In this document: piece after piece, positions 9,073 through 16,718 of the stretch
How the letters are laid out: the number at the start of each line of letters is the position of its first letter
How positions within the stretch are numbered: the stretch's first letter is position 1
Assembly: GCA_000237975.1 (NCBI GenBank)
Contig: CP003179.1
Span: 3,378,270-3,442,269, forward strand
DNA length: 64,000 nt
Source: Sulfobacillus acidophilus DSM 10332
GTDB lineage: Bacteria; Bacillota; Sulfobacillia; Sulfobacillales; Sulfobacillaceae
Direction of reading: 5' to 3'
Notes under the pieces: generated by a model
The model's database searches: none
Told to the model about the DNA's origin: nothing
Seen by the model: only the letters and a program-made list of their open reading frames with translations
Program-made: the position numbers and the translations under genes

Positions 9073-10302
9073 TCAAACGAGGGACGATTCCCGCACCGCC
9101 ACCTTATCCAAATACGCGTTTAAAAGTCGCTGAGTAACATCGGGGGGCATTTTCCCCCGAAAGCGAACGGTATATTCATCAAACAGGGTCTTCAACGTAT
9201 GGGATAACCCGCCGTAGTAGGCCTGATCCAGATCGCCGCCATATAGCACGTTCGATCGAATGAGCAGTGCCTTGGCTCCCATGTTCATGATGCAAAACAC
9301 TTCCGGATGATACGGCGCGATGACCCCGTGGTGGGTCACATCCCGCTTGAGCACGCTGGCCACCCGCATCGCTTGTAATACGGCCAGGTGTCCTAATTTA
9401 GGGACCGCCCGGGTGGCAATATCCCCTACCGCAAAAATATTGTCATAATCCAGATGGCGAAAATCTTCGTCGGTTGGAACAAAACCTGCTTCATCGGTCA
9501 ATCCGGCCTCTTTAACCACTTGCGGCCCCGAATAGGTCGGTACCAGCACCGTTAAGGCCGCCTCGTAGGAAGACCCGTCCGCAAACGACACGCGATCCGA
9601 CTCGATATGGCGAATGACTTTATTGGTCATCACTTCAATCTGATGGTCCCCGGCAATTTGGTTAAAGGCTTTATGGACGTTGTCTCCCACATCATCAAAA
9701 AATATCGAGCCGGGGGTATAGCAGACAATTTTTGCGTCATCGCGCTTGCCCTGTTTTCGCAACCAATGGTCTGCCAAAAACGCGACTTCACCGACCGGAC
9801 CTTCACAGGCCGCCTCTATCACCGGTACATCAGGTAGCCGGGTGCCGGTGGGGGTCGGCGCCGATCCCACAAAAATCGTCCCGCCTTCAAAATTTTGAAT
9901 CCGCTCATATAACCTTGGGGCTAACACTTCCGTGCAGACGGAGCTCCCATGTCGGGTAAATCCTGACACCTGGCCCCATTCTTTGGTCGCCCCTAACGCA
10001 ATCACCAGTACATCATAGAAAATTTGGGCCCCCTCGACCTCAATCATTCGGGCGTCCGGATCCATCCGAACAATCCGACTGTGGATAAAATCCGCCGACC
10101 GCCCCACCGTTTCGCGTAAGGAAAACGTGATGTGGCCAATTCCTTTTAGACCAAAGGCCACTTCCGGCAACGACGGTTTAACCAAAAACGTTTCCCGCTC
10201 ATCAATGACGGTTACCTTTACGTGAGCCCCATCGATCCACTCCCGCAGGTGATGATAGACGGTGATGCCACCAAACCCGGCTCCTAAAATCACGATGTGC
10301 AT
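9073..10302 (-). CDS. sqr: Sulfide:quinone oxidoreductase
   Basis: A 409-residue FAD enzyme. The N-terminal HIVILGAGFGG binds FAD and the C-terminal NIFAVGDIATR is the second FAD motif. Three cysteines, C123 (SSVCTEV), C166 (EAACEGPVGE) and C337 (EVFCIMNMG), fall at the positions of the redox and substrate cysteines of SQRs, so I prefer SQR to NDH-2. It oxidises sulfide to polysulfide/sulfur at the membrane face and reduces quinone. The ATG at 10302 follows GGAGGG; an ORF extension to 10338 lacks a site. Its neighbours TauE and FmdE-like fit a sulfur-compound cluster. Confidence 0.85.
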   Translation of the reverse strand: MHIVILGAGFGGITVYHHLREWIDGAHVKVTVIDERETFLVKPSLPEVAFGLKGIGHITFSLRETVGRSADFIHSRIVRMDPDARMIEVEGAQIFYDVLVIALGATKEWGQVSGFTRHGSSVCTEVLAPRLYERIQNFEGGTIFVGSAPTPTGTRLPDVPVIEAACEGPVGEVAFLADHWLRKQGKRDDAKIVCYTPGSIFFDDVGDNVHKAFNQIAGDHQIEVMTNKVIRHIESDRVSFADGSSYEAALTVLVPTYSGPQVVKEAGLTDEAGFVPTDEDFRHLDYDNIFAVGDIATRAVPKLGHLAVLQAMRVASVLKRDVTHHGVIAPYHPEVFCIMNMGAKALLIRSNVLYGGDLDQAYYGGLSHTLKTLFDEYTVRFRGKMPPDVTQRLLNAYLDKVAVRESSLV

Positions 10303-10390
10303 CGCATGCCCTCCGCCATGAATAGATAGGCTAGTCATGCCCTTAATGCCGGGTCATTACTCGGGGGGGATGCATGAACAGAGGGGATCG

Positions 10391-10418
10391 CGGCAAGCCA
10401 ATGATTTTTGGCTCGCCG
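10391..10418 (-). terminator. Hairpin downstream of the tauE-like gene
   Basis: CGGCAAGCCA (10391-10400) and TGGCTCGCCG (10409-10418) form a 10-bp stem on the minus strand, with one G-U pair. It lies just after the stop of the TauE-family gene. There is no clear U-tract, so it could be a weak terminator or an mRNA-stabilising hairpin ahead of sqr. Confidence 0.5.
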
Positions 10419-10427
10419 CCAACGCGA

Positions 10428-11162
10428 TTAAACGACCAATTTAAGGCCCACGCCGAGCAACAAGATGGCGTAGGCGGTTTTAATCCATCGAGGTTTAGCC
10501 CAGGTCGCCATCAGTCGGCTGCCGAGCCAGGCGGCGGCAATGACGGTAAGAGACAACACCACGGTCAACGTCCAGGGCGCATGGAAATATCCGACACGCC
10601 CCAGAAATCCTGAAAAACTCGAGAAGGTCACAATATAAGCCGTGGTGGCCACCGCTTGTTTCGTCGGATACCCCATCCATAAGAGCAGCGGGCTGATAAA
10701 AGTCCCTCCCCCGAGCCCCAGCATTCCGCCGGCAAATGCCGCCACTCCCGCACCGAGACTCGCCCATATTCTTCGGCTACCGGCGGGTACCGCGTCCGGC
10801 TCCGGTTGCGAAAGAGTTTGGAGGGTTCGCAATGCGGCAAACCCAATGACGATTACAAAGAGGACCAAGAGGACATGTTCCGATAGGCGATGAGCAACCC
10901 AGCCTCCGACCGGTGCCAACACCAAGGCGGTGACCGCCATCGGCAAGCTGCCTTTCCAATCAACCAGCCCATGCCGCCAATAGGTGATGAGTGCGACCAG
11001 ACTGGTTAACCCATTTAACAAAATGCCGACCGGCTGGGCCACGGTTTTCAGATCAAACCCCAACCACATTAAAATGGGCACATGCAGCATGCCACCCCCC
11101 ATGCCCAACATGGCAAACAGGATCGACACGGTGAAAATTAACACTACGGCCCAAACCATCAT
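10428..11162 (-). CDS. TauE/SafE-family anion exporter
   Basis: A 244-residue membrane protein with about eight helices and the two-repeat TauE/SafE pattern: FAMLGMGGGMLHVPILMWLG in the first half and GGMLGLGGGTFISPLLLWMG in the second. Family members export sulfite, sulfoacetate or related organosulfur anions. Next to an SQR, sulfite is a reasonable substrate (inference). The frame opens earlier, but ATG-ATG at 11162 starts the first helix and lies 15 bases after the stop of the FmdE-like gene. The two genes are likely co-transcribed. Confidence 0.88.
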   Translation of the reverse strand: MMVWAVVLIFTVSILFAMLGMGGGMLHVPILMWLGFDLKTVAQPVGILLNGLTSLVALITYWRHGLVDWKGSLPMAVTALVLAPVGGWVAHRLSEHVLLVLFVIVIGFAALRTLQTLSQPEPDAVPAGSRRIWASLGAGVAAFAGGMLGLGGGTFISPLLLWMGYPTKQAVATTAYIVTFSSFSGFLGRVGYFHAPWTLTVVLSLTVIAAAWLGSRLMATWAKPRWIKTAYAILLLGVGLKLVV

Positions 11163-11176
11163 GGTTATCACCCGCC

Positions 11177-11821
11177 TTATGATTCCGGTGACGCGGCATG
11201 CAGTGCCTGATCCAAACAAGGCTCACAATACCAGTGGCCTTGATAGGAGGTGGCATAGCTCGTGACCACCAGTTCCCCACAATGAGCACATTGCACCGCA
11301 TCAAAGACTTCGGGTTCCTTGCGATAGGGGTATTGGTCAAACGTCTGAACGGCAAAAATCTCCTCCCACGGCTTGGTCAGCACGTCCTTAATCAGCGGTT
11401 CGACGACTTGCGGATCCAGTTCATAGGGCGGCACCCCGTTAGCCCGTAGCTTAAAGAAATCCATCGTTAAGCACTGGCTCATGCGTTCATAGTGCGGCGT
11501 CACGCGAACCGCCCGCAACGTTTTGGTGTCGATTAGGGTCACCGCAAATTTGCCGAGCGGTTTTCGCACGAGGTTCCCTTTGCCGGTCGTGCAACCGGTG
11601 GCGAACATCACCCCATCGACAAAACATCCCGAAAAATGGTGATCGCCGGTCTCCACAATCGCCACCAATTCACCCCCGCCCCGCGCTCGATGCACCCCCA
11701 ACAAATCCATCGCCAGATGCCCGGCACGCAAACCTTGCGGCATTGCCGGACACTTGTGCCCATGAAAATACTGAGCGGCTTCTAATTCTTCTTGAGAAAT
11801 CCGCGTTTCGTCCCTTGTCAT
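11177..11821 (-). CDS. FmdE-family protein with C-terminal zinc ribbon
   Basis: A 214-residue protein. The N-terminal FmdE domain has FHGHKCPAMPQGLRAG (from about residue 19), DHHFSGCFVDG and FATGCTTGKGN. The cysteine-rich TGCTTGKGN pocket is the family signature. The C-terminus has two CxxC pairs (CAHC and CEPC) forming a zinc ribbon. The family is named after a formylmethanofuran dehydrogenase subunit, but no molybdenum enzyme subunits are adjacent. Its role here is unknown; a cofactor- or sulfur-handling accessory role is possible. It is first in the FmdE-TauE operon, downstream of a perfect palindrome. Confidence 0.85.
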   Translation of the reverse strand: MTRDETRISQEELEAAQYFHGHKCPAMPQGLRAGHLAMDLLGVHRARGGGELVAIVETGDHHFSGCFVDGVMFATGCTTGKGNLVRKPLGKFAVTLIDTKTLRAVRVTPHYERMSQCLTMDFFKLRANGVPPYELDPQVVEPLIKDVLTKPWEEIFAVQTFDQYPYRKEPEVFDAVQCAHCGELVVTSYATSYQGHWYCEPCLDQALHAASPES

Positions 11822-11841
11822 CTAAGCCACCTCAATATAAC

Positions 11842-11857
11842 TTGATTGATCAATCAA
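11842..11857. promoter_or_regulatory. Perfect 16-bp palindrome, probable operator
   Basis: TTGATTGATCAATCAA is self-complementary over all 16 bases and lies 21 bases upstream of the FmdE-like start codon. Palindromes of this length and AT content in promoters are typical sites for dimeric TetR-, MarR- or ArsR-type repressors. The cognate regulator is not encoded next to it. The surrounding gap (11822-12045) holds no other feature I can support. Confidence 0.5.
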
Positions 11858-12045
11858 TCTATGTCGATTATAGATCACCGACTCTTCTGGTCAATGGTTT
11901 TTTTAAAAACGAACATTGCTTAAGACCGAAAAAATTCCACTCAACGTCCCTGAGAAATATAGCGGTCCCCAAACCCCATTTGGACCATTTGGAAGGCTTT
12001 AAATTGCTTCTCCGGCCTCACCATTGTCAAACTGACGTGGTTAAC

Positions 12046-12072
12046 AAAAATCAAGCCCGCTATGGGCTTGAT
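12046..12072 (-). terminator. Intrinsic terminator of the ClC gene
   Basis: ATCAAGCCC (12050-12058) and GGGCTTGAT (12064-12072) form a perfect 9-bp stem with a 5-base loop. On the minus strand it is followed directly by TTTTT (plus-strand AAAAA, 12046-12050). It lies 12 bases after the ClC stop codon, as expected for a rho-independent terminator. Confidence 0.85.
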
Positions 12073-12083
12073 TTGATAGCCTT

Positions 12084-13454
12084 TCAAGGCTTTTTGGCCG
12101 TCCGGTCTGTGCGCGGCGAGGAATCCATCGCGCGACGCCTTTTAATCTTCCAGGGGGGCGGCAAAGAAACGGTCGGTGAGTTTTCCAGCGGCACCCCCGG
12201 CGTCACCGGTACCCAAGGAGATTTTTGCAACCGCACCAATTGACTGGGATAGACACTATGGTTGCCGATCATGATAAAAGCCGGAATGACCGCCAGTAAA
12301 AATTCCGGAGCCAAGAGACTCCCGAAGATTTCCATGCCCATAAGGATCGCCGCAATCGGGGCGTTCGCCCCCGCCCCCGTCACCGCCATCATGCCGACAG
12401 CCGCCGCGTCCGCGACGGGAAGACCCAATGGGTGGGCCAAAGTCGCACCGAGCGTGGCCCCAATAACAAACAAAGGGGTAATGATGCCGCCGCTCATCCC
12501 CAACCCCAGGGTAATCGCCACAAAAAGAATCTTCCACCACCACATCCAAGGACCTACCGAATGTCCCGCCAACGCTTGAATTAATAGCCCCAGAGATAGA
12601 CCGCCAGGGACGCGCCCAACCAGCGCGAACAACAAAAACAACAGGACTCCTGCCAAAAACGGCATCAGTGGCGGCCACCAACGCCGCTCGGCGGTTAGAT
12701 GACGGGATAACGTGTGAAACCCTTCCATTAAGAGGACCAACACATACGAAGCCAATCCGGCCGCGATTCCCAGTCCGATCATGCTTCCTACGACGGAAAA
12801 CGACCAAGGTAACGGTGCTTGCTGTTGCGGATAGTTCCAGGTTAGCCCCAAAAGATGTGCCACTTCATATGCAGCGGTCGCCGATGCCGCCGAGGGTAAC
12901 AGCATGTCGTACCACAAGTCTCCCAGCGCCAACACCTCGATCCCTAAAACCGCGCCGGCCACCGGTGTACCAAATACCGCCGCAAACCCCGCCCCAATTC
13001 CGCAAATCACGATGCGGCGCCGTCGATCCGGCGAAAACCGAAAGACATCCGCCAGAAACGATGCCACCGCCGCCCCGATTTGGGCCGACGGTCCTTCTTT
13101 TCCGGCCGACCCTCCGACCGCAATGGTCGTGATGGTTGCGAGAGCCTTAATCGGCGCCACTTTCCAATTAATTTGACCCGCTTTTTGATGGACCGCCCGG
13201 ATCACCGCTTCCGTCCCGTGTCCGGCTGCATCAGGAGCGCCATAATGAATTAAAAGGCCGGTGACCAAACCGCCCCCGGGCAAGGCCAACCCCAATGCCC
13301 ATAGAGGCCAATGGGCGGTTACGGATATCGACCAAAATAAAAGCTTCAAGAAGTAGGTCACGACTACGCCCACCAGCGCGCCTGTAAAGCCGCCCAAAAC
13401 GAGCCACAATAAGAGCTGGCGTCCCATGAATAACGGCTCCCAAATTTTTCGCAT
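12084..13454 (-). CDS. ClC-family chloride channel/antiporter
   Basis: A 456-residue, multi-helix ClC protein. Selectivity-filter motifs: GHGTEAVI in place of GSGIPE (near residue 72), GGSAGKEGP (near 107) and GGIITPLFVIG (near 345). The glutamate of GKEGP is the gating glutamate of the family. It moves chloride or a similar anion, possibly coupled to protons, which would matter for charge balance in acid. I do not see the GNNLI motif of fluoride-specific ClCs. The ATG at 13454 follows GAGGTGG; a first ATG five codons earlier precedes that site and is disfavoured. Confidence 0.88.
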   Translation of the reverse strand: MRKIWEPLFMGRQLLLWLVLGGFTGALVGVVVTYFLKLLFWSISVTAHWPLWALGLALPGGGLVTGLLIHYGAPDAAGHGTEAVIRAVHQKAGQINWKVAPIKALATITTIAVGGSAGKEGPSAQIGAAVASFLADVFRFSPDRRRRIVICGIGAGFAAVFGTPVAGAVLGIEVLALGDLWYDMLLPSAASATAAYEVAHLLGLTWNYPQQQAPLPWSFSVVGSMIGLGIAAGLASYVLVLLMEGFHTLSRHLTAERRWWPPLMPFLAGVLLFLLFALVGRVPGGLSLGLLIQALAGHSVGPWMWWWKILFVAITLGLGMSGGIITPLFVIGATLGATLAHPLGLPVADAAAVGMMAVTGAGANAPIAAILMGMEIFGSLLAPEFLLAVIPAFIMIGNHSVYPSQLVRLQKSPWVPVTPGVPLENSPTVSLPPPWKIKRRRAMDSSPRTDRTAKKP

Positions 13455-13741
13455 AGGATGCCACCTCATTTCGTGTCACGTTTACGTCCTCCAAAGTCAT
13501 TCTATCGCAATACATTCTGATGCGTCGGCAAGCCCCCCTTGGCCATCTCTTGTCACGTGGCCATATGATGCGTCACCGTTACATAAGGTTGTCCCCTTGA
13601 AGTCGACCCGGTACCTCCACAATGTTTTTAAATTCAGTGACGAGATACTCCTTTGGACGGGAAATCGGCCCGATGGATTGAACCCGACAAGCCCCGTGTG
13701 GTAAGGTAAATGTGCCAATTTCACGAAAAGTCGGTGGTTTT

Positions 13742-13978
13742 ATGATCGATCTGGATTTACGCGGACAGTGCTGAGGGGCCCCTATCGTCAGCGTGTCTGG
13801 CGTGATGAAACACTTAAATGCGGGCGACACGGTGCGTATTTGGACCAACAAATGGTCCGTAGTACGTGACATGGAGGCTTTTGCCCATTCGACCGGCCAT
13901 CATTATCTTCATTGGGAAGAACATCCGGAAGACGCCGATACCTGGTGGGTGATATTGGAAAAGGGAGAAAAACCTTAG
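13742..13978 (+). CDS. TusA-family sulfur carrier with in-frame TGA at the catalytic cysteine (candidate selenoprotein)
   Basis: From ATG 13742 the frame reads MIDLDLRGQC, then TGA (13772-13774), then GAPIVSVSGVMKHLNAGDTV and on to a TAG-ended 78-residue product, the full TusA length. TusA proteins carry LDxRGxxCPxP with one sulfur-carrying cysteine, and the TGA falls exactly on it. The rest is well kept (GDTVRIWTN, DMEAFAHSTGHHYL), with no other disruption. Either selenocysteine is inserted or one nonsense mutation has occurred. Restart at GTG 13793 would lose the active site. A weak GGTGG site precedes the ATG. A normal TusA is encoded at 41074. Confidence 0.6.
13785..13808 (+). promoter_or_regulatory. 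SECIS-like hairpin just after the in-frame TGA
   Basis: Starting 11 bases after the TGA, TCGTCA-(G bulge)-CG pairs with CGTGATGA to give eight base pairs, one G-U, with a single bulged G and a 7-base TGTCTGG loop at +20 to +26. Bacterial SECIS elements lie in this range downstream of UGA, with a small apical loop containing G/U and a bulge. The match is by geometry only. The coding sequence itself could produce such a stem by chance. Confidence 0.35.
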
Positions 13979-14015
13979 GTCGGTAATCCATGCCGTGATG
14001 CCTGCCATTGCTTCG

Positions 14016-14054
14016 CAGCGGATTTCCTTTTGGGGGAATCCGCTTTTTCTTTTG
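14016..14054 (+). terminator. Intrinsic terminator after the TusA gene
   Basis: AGCGGATTTCC and GGGAATCCGCT form an 11-bp stem with a G-U pair and a short loop, followed by TTTTTCTTTT. It lies about 40 bases after the tusA stop and before the ferric-reductase-like operon. Confidence 0.85.
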
Positions 14055-14155
14055 GCCTTTATGTTGTCATGTAGTGGTCATGTTGATCTTTTACCCTCAT
14101 CAAAAAGGAGTTCCGGGGGCGACGGAGAATAAGCCCCACAAGGAGCGAAAACCCG

Positions 14156-14863
14156 ATGAAAGCCCATAAATTCTGGGGTCCCCTGATCGGTTTAGAAGCG
14201 TTGGCGGGCATCGTGGGATTCACCGCCTACCGGTGGATTCGGCTGCATCCGGCCTTGCACGCGGTCTGGCCCTGGGTGTTAGCCCGCGCGGCCGGACTCG
14301 GCGCCTACGGCCTGTTAACCGTCGTGGTACTCATGGGCATCGGCATGAGCCATCCGCGATGGAAACGGGTTCTTGCGCGCCCCCTCTACAGCTGGCACCG
14401 GAGTCTGGCGCTCGGTGTGTTCGCCCTCATCGCCATTCACGGGACGGCTCTGGCCCTCGATCCCTATGCCAAAGTCTCTTGGCTTGGTCTGATTATCCCG
14501 GGACTCGCCCATTACCGCCCGCTCGCAGTCGGCTTCGGGGTCTTATCGGCCGAAGGACTATTATTGATTGCCGTCACCGCGCATGGGGCCCAAAATTGGG
14601 GGCGACTCAAATGGATGACAATTCATCGGGCGGCCCTCGTCACCTGGGGGTTGGCGCTGTTCCATAGCCTCTGGAGCGGCACCGACACGCGATCCCTGGC
14701 GGTCTTTTATGAGGTCGGCACGGTCCTCGTTGGACTGGCGATGCTATTACGCTATGGAACGGAACGGGCGGCCCGGTTATCGCCCGTCCGCGCCGTCAAT
14801 CCGCCCCCCGGATTACCATCTTGGAATCGAGAAAAGAGGGATCTCCGTGAACACGTGGATTAA
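14156..14863 (+). CDS. Ferric-reductase-like transmembrane cytochrome b (FRD/MsrQ-type)
   Basis: A 235-residue protein with six predicted helices. Two histidine pairs, H81/H95 (WHRSLALGVFALIAIH) and H157/H170 (IHRAALVTWGLALFH), have the 13-14 residue spacing that holds two stacked b hemes in the ferric reductase/NOX/MsrQ fold. It would carry electrons across the membrane. There is no fused FAD/NADPH domain, so it needs partners. The ATG follows AAGGAG. The next gene starts before this one stops, and the operon continues to ApbE, suggesting electron delivery to flavinylated extracytoplasmic proteins (inference). Confidence 0.82.
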   Translation: MKAHKFWGPLIGLEALAGIVGFTAYRWIRLHPALHAVWPWVLARAAGLGAYGLLTVVVLMGIGMSHPRWKRVLARPLYSWHRSLALGVFALIAIHGTALALDPYAKVSWLGLIIPGLAHYRPLAVGFGVLSAEGLLLIAVTAHGAQNWGRLKWMTIHRAALVTWGLALFHSLWSGTDTRSLAVFYEVGTVLVGLAMLLRYGTERAARLSPVRAVNPPPGLPSWNREKRDLREHVD

Positions 14864-15290
14864 ACGGACCGTTGCGGGTTTAGGCGCCCTGGCCACGGTC
14901 ATCGGCGTCCATTGGTCGATTCAAGCGTCACCCGCGCCCGAAGAACCGGCGTCGGCTTCCCGTCAACCCTATGCCGAGGCGGATCGGGCCACAAACATCA
15001 CGATTGAGCAGCTTCAGGCCAATCTTCCGGCGGTATCGCGTCGCGCGGCGGAAGCCAGCCAAGCGGTGGTCACGGTTCAACAGGAATTACGTCAAGCCGT
15101 CGCCACCGATCAACACCTGAACACCCTCGAAGCGACCGAAGCGGCTCACCTGGTCACCGTGCAGGCCCGACTGGCGGCCGCCCCCTCGAACGTGACACCC
15201 TCCTCCGTGCATACCGTGACGGGGGCTTCGGGAAGCGGCAGCGACGAGAGCGGAGGAGGAGGCGACGACGGTGGGGGCGGGGACGACTAA
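14847..15290 (+). CDS. Membrane-anchored stalk protein with C-terminal flavinylation-like motif (1)
   Basis: A 147-residue protein from GTG 14847, overlapping the cytochrome gene by 17 bases. One N-terminal anchor helix (residues 7-24, preceded by KR, so probably N-in/C-out), then a predicted coiled coil (about 50-115), then VHTVTGASGSG (121-131) and a Gly/Asp tail. TGAS (125-128) with the preceding TV matches the ApbE target pattern DxxS/TGAT/S, with H in place of D. FMN would be attached through the final serine. There is no FMN-bind domain. I do not know a named family for it; a flavin-carrying electron-transfer role is inferred from motif and neighbours. Confidence 0.6.
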   Translation: MNTWIKRTVAGLGALATVIGVHWSIQASPAPEEPASASRQPYAEADRATNITIEQLQANLPAVSRRAAEASQAVVTVQQELRQAVATDQHLNTLEATEAAHLVTVQARLAAAPSNVTPSSVHTVTGASGSGSDESGGGGDDGGGGDD

Positions 15291-15753
15291 ATCCGGGCCC
15301 AAAGGATGGAGTCATTGGCTCGCCTTGACCGGAATCACGGCTACCAGCCTGGCCCTCCCGTTAATTTGGGTCCAGCAACGTGTCGCCCACCAAATCGCTA
15401 CCGAAACCCGTCAAGCATGGACGATGCGCATAGAGTGGATGACCGATGCTCGCCGGGCTCGCGCGTTAGTCCGGCAATGGCAACAAGAGGTCGCCCGCAC
15501 GGAGGCCGCCGATCAACAGCGAAAGGCCCTGCTGGCCCAATTGGCGCAGGTGCAACACGACATCCTCGCCAAGGAGACGGCCATTAATCAATTAGCGGCT
15601 CAAATTGATCGGCTGACCGGGTCGGCGCCGATCCCGTTGTTGCCCAGCAGTCCTACCCTCACACCAAAATCCATTCCATCCGGGTCCCTGCCGACGCTTC
15701 CGTCCTCCCCGCCTCCCGTCCACACGGTCACCGGAGCCTCGGGAATGCCCTAG
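15271..15753 (+). CDS. Membrane-anchored stalk protein with C-terminal flavinylation-like motif (2)
   Basis: A 160-residue protein from GTG 15271, after a GGAGGAGGAGG stretch inside the previous gene, which it overlaps by 20 bases. Anchor helix at residues 16-34, coiled coil (about 60-115), Pro/Ser-rich linker, and VHTVTGASGMP as the last residues (TGAS at 154-157). The body differs from its neighbour but the VHTVTGASG end is identical, so the motif is the conserved functional part. The adjacent ApbE gene suggests it is flavinylated. The translation overlap suggests equimolar production with protein 1. Confidence 0.6.
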   Translation: MGAGTTKSGPKGWSHWLALTGITATSLALPLIWVQQRVAHQIATETRQAWTMRIEWMTDARRARALVRQWQQEVARTEAADQQRKALLAQLAQVQHDILAKETAINQLAAQIDRLTGSAPIPLLPSSPTLTPKSIPSGSLPTLPSSPPPVHTVTGASGMP

Positions 15754-15770
15754 CAGAGGATGGTTTACGA

Positions 15771-16718
15771 ATGATTACACGGCATTGGCGTGCCATGGCC
15801 TCCCCCATTGAATGGCTCATCGACAGCCCGACCGAAACGGATTGGATCGATCCCCTCGCCGATCACCTCCAACATCTCTTTGACACCGTCGAACGACACC
15901 TGTCCCGATTCCGGGAGGATAGCGAGGCGGTTCAACTCAACCGACGGCTCGGCGACTGGGTCAAGGTCTCTCCGATCCTCTATGAAGCGTTGCGGCTCAG
16001 TCACCGGGCTTGGCGCATCACCCAGGGCCTGTTTGATCCGCGGATTATTACCGATCTGGAACGACTGGGCTATCATGGGGCGGCCATTCCCGGCTCCTTA
16101 ACGCAGTCCGCCGACGATTGGTTGACCCGGTGCCCCCGCACGGCTACCATTCGCCTCCGGGCTCCGGTGGATTTTGGCGGGATCGGGAAGAGCTTGGCCG
16201 TTTACTGGGCCGCCCTCCGCATTCGTCGGCATAAGCGGTTTCAGCAACAGACCCGGCCTCCCATGTTGCTGAATGCGGGCGGTGACTTACAGATCATGGG
16301 CCCGGCCATACCGGCGGGGGGCTGGCAAATCGGCATTGAGCACCCCGTCACCCCCGACCACTTAGCCGCAGTGCTCAATATGTCCGTTCCGCTGGCCGTG
16401 TGCACGTCCTCCATTCGCCGTCATCAGTGGATGCACGACGGCCGCCCAGTCCATCATTTGATTCACCCCTTCACCCATCAGCCGGGGGGCTCAGGCCTTC
16501 TCAGCGTGACCGTGGCCCATAGGGCTCCCACGTGGGCCGAAATTTGGAGCAAAGCCTTGTTTTTACACGGGCGTCAAGGCATCGCCGCGGCTGCCGCTCG
16601 TCACCGCCTCGTTGCGTGGTGGTTTTCTGCCGACGGCCGCTGGGGGGCGACCCCAGAAGCTTTCTCGTACATTCGATGGGTCCACCCCGACTTTTCCCTA
16701 CCCCGCACAACACGATAG
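15771..16718 (+). CDS. apbE: ApbE-type FAD:protein FMN transferase
   Basis: A 315-residue protein. ApbE features: an N-terminal ASPIEWLI strand, VDFGGIGKSLAVYWA (near 130), LLNAGGDLQIMG (near 167) and the catalytic region CTSSIRRHQWMHDGRPVHHLIHP (near 210-235). ApbE transfers FMN from FAD to a serine or threonine in S/TGAT/S motifs. The family is usually exported or lipid-anchored, but no signal peptide or lipobox is visible here, which is odd if the targets are outside the membrane. It ends the cytochrome-stalk-stalk-ApbE operon and overlaps the convergent merA stop by 21 bases. Confidence 0.85.
   Translation: MITRHWRAMASPIEWLIDSPTETDWIDPLADHLQHLFDTVERHLSRFREDSEAVQLNRRLGDWVKVSPILYEALRLSHRAWRITQGLFDPRIITDLERLGYHGAAIPGSLTQSADDWLTRCPRTATIRLRAPVDFGGIGKSLAVYWAALRIRRHKRFQQQTRPPMLLNAGGDLQIMGPAIPAGGWQIGIEHPVTPDHLAAVLNMSVPLAVCTSSIRRHQWMHDGRPVHHLIHPFTHQPGGSGLLSVTVAHRAPTWAEIWSKALFLHGRQGIAAAAARHRLVAWWFSADGRWGATPEAFSYIRWVHPDFSLPRTTR

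Noticed and set aside
10374-10613. 79-codon plus-strand frame downstream of tauE
   Set aside because: It is antisense to the 3' end of the TauE gene and contains the hairpin at 10391; no ribosome site or protein features.
11743-12243. 166-codon plus-strand frame across the FmdE/ClC intergenic region
   Set aside because: It runs through a palindromic operator and an intrinsic terminator and overlaps two confident genes in antisense.
12084-13454. ClC gene as a fluoride-specific CLC-F exporter
   Set aside because: The selectivity motifs read GHGTEA and GKEGP, not the GNNLI-type motif of fluoride ClCs, and the fluoride riboswitch is 7 kb away upstream of another operon.
13793-13978. 61-residue protein starting at GTG 13793 as the real product
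   Set aside because: It would lack the first strand and the active site of TusA and has no ribosome site, whereas the longer frame with one TGA restores a complete TusA.
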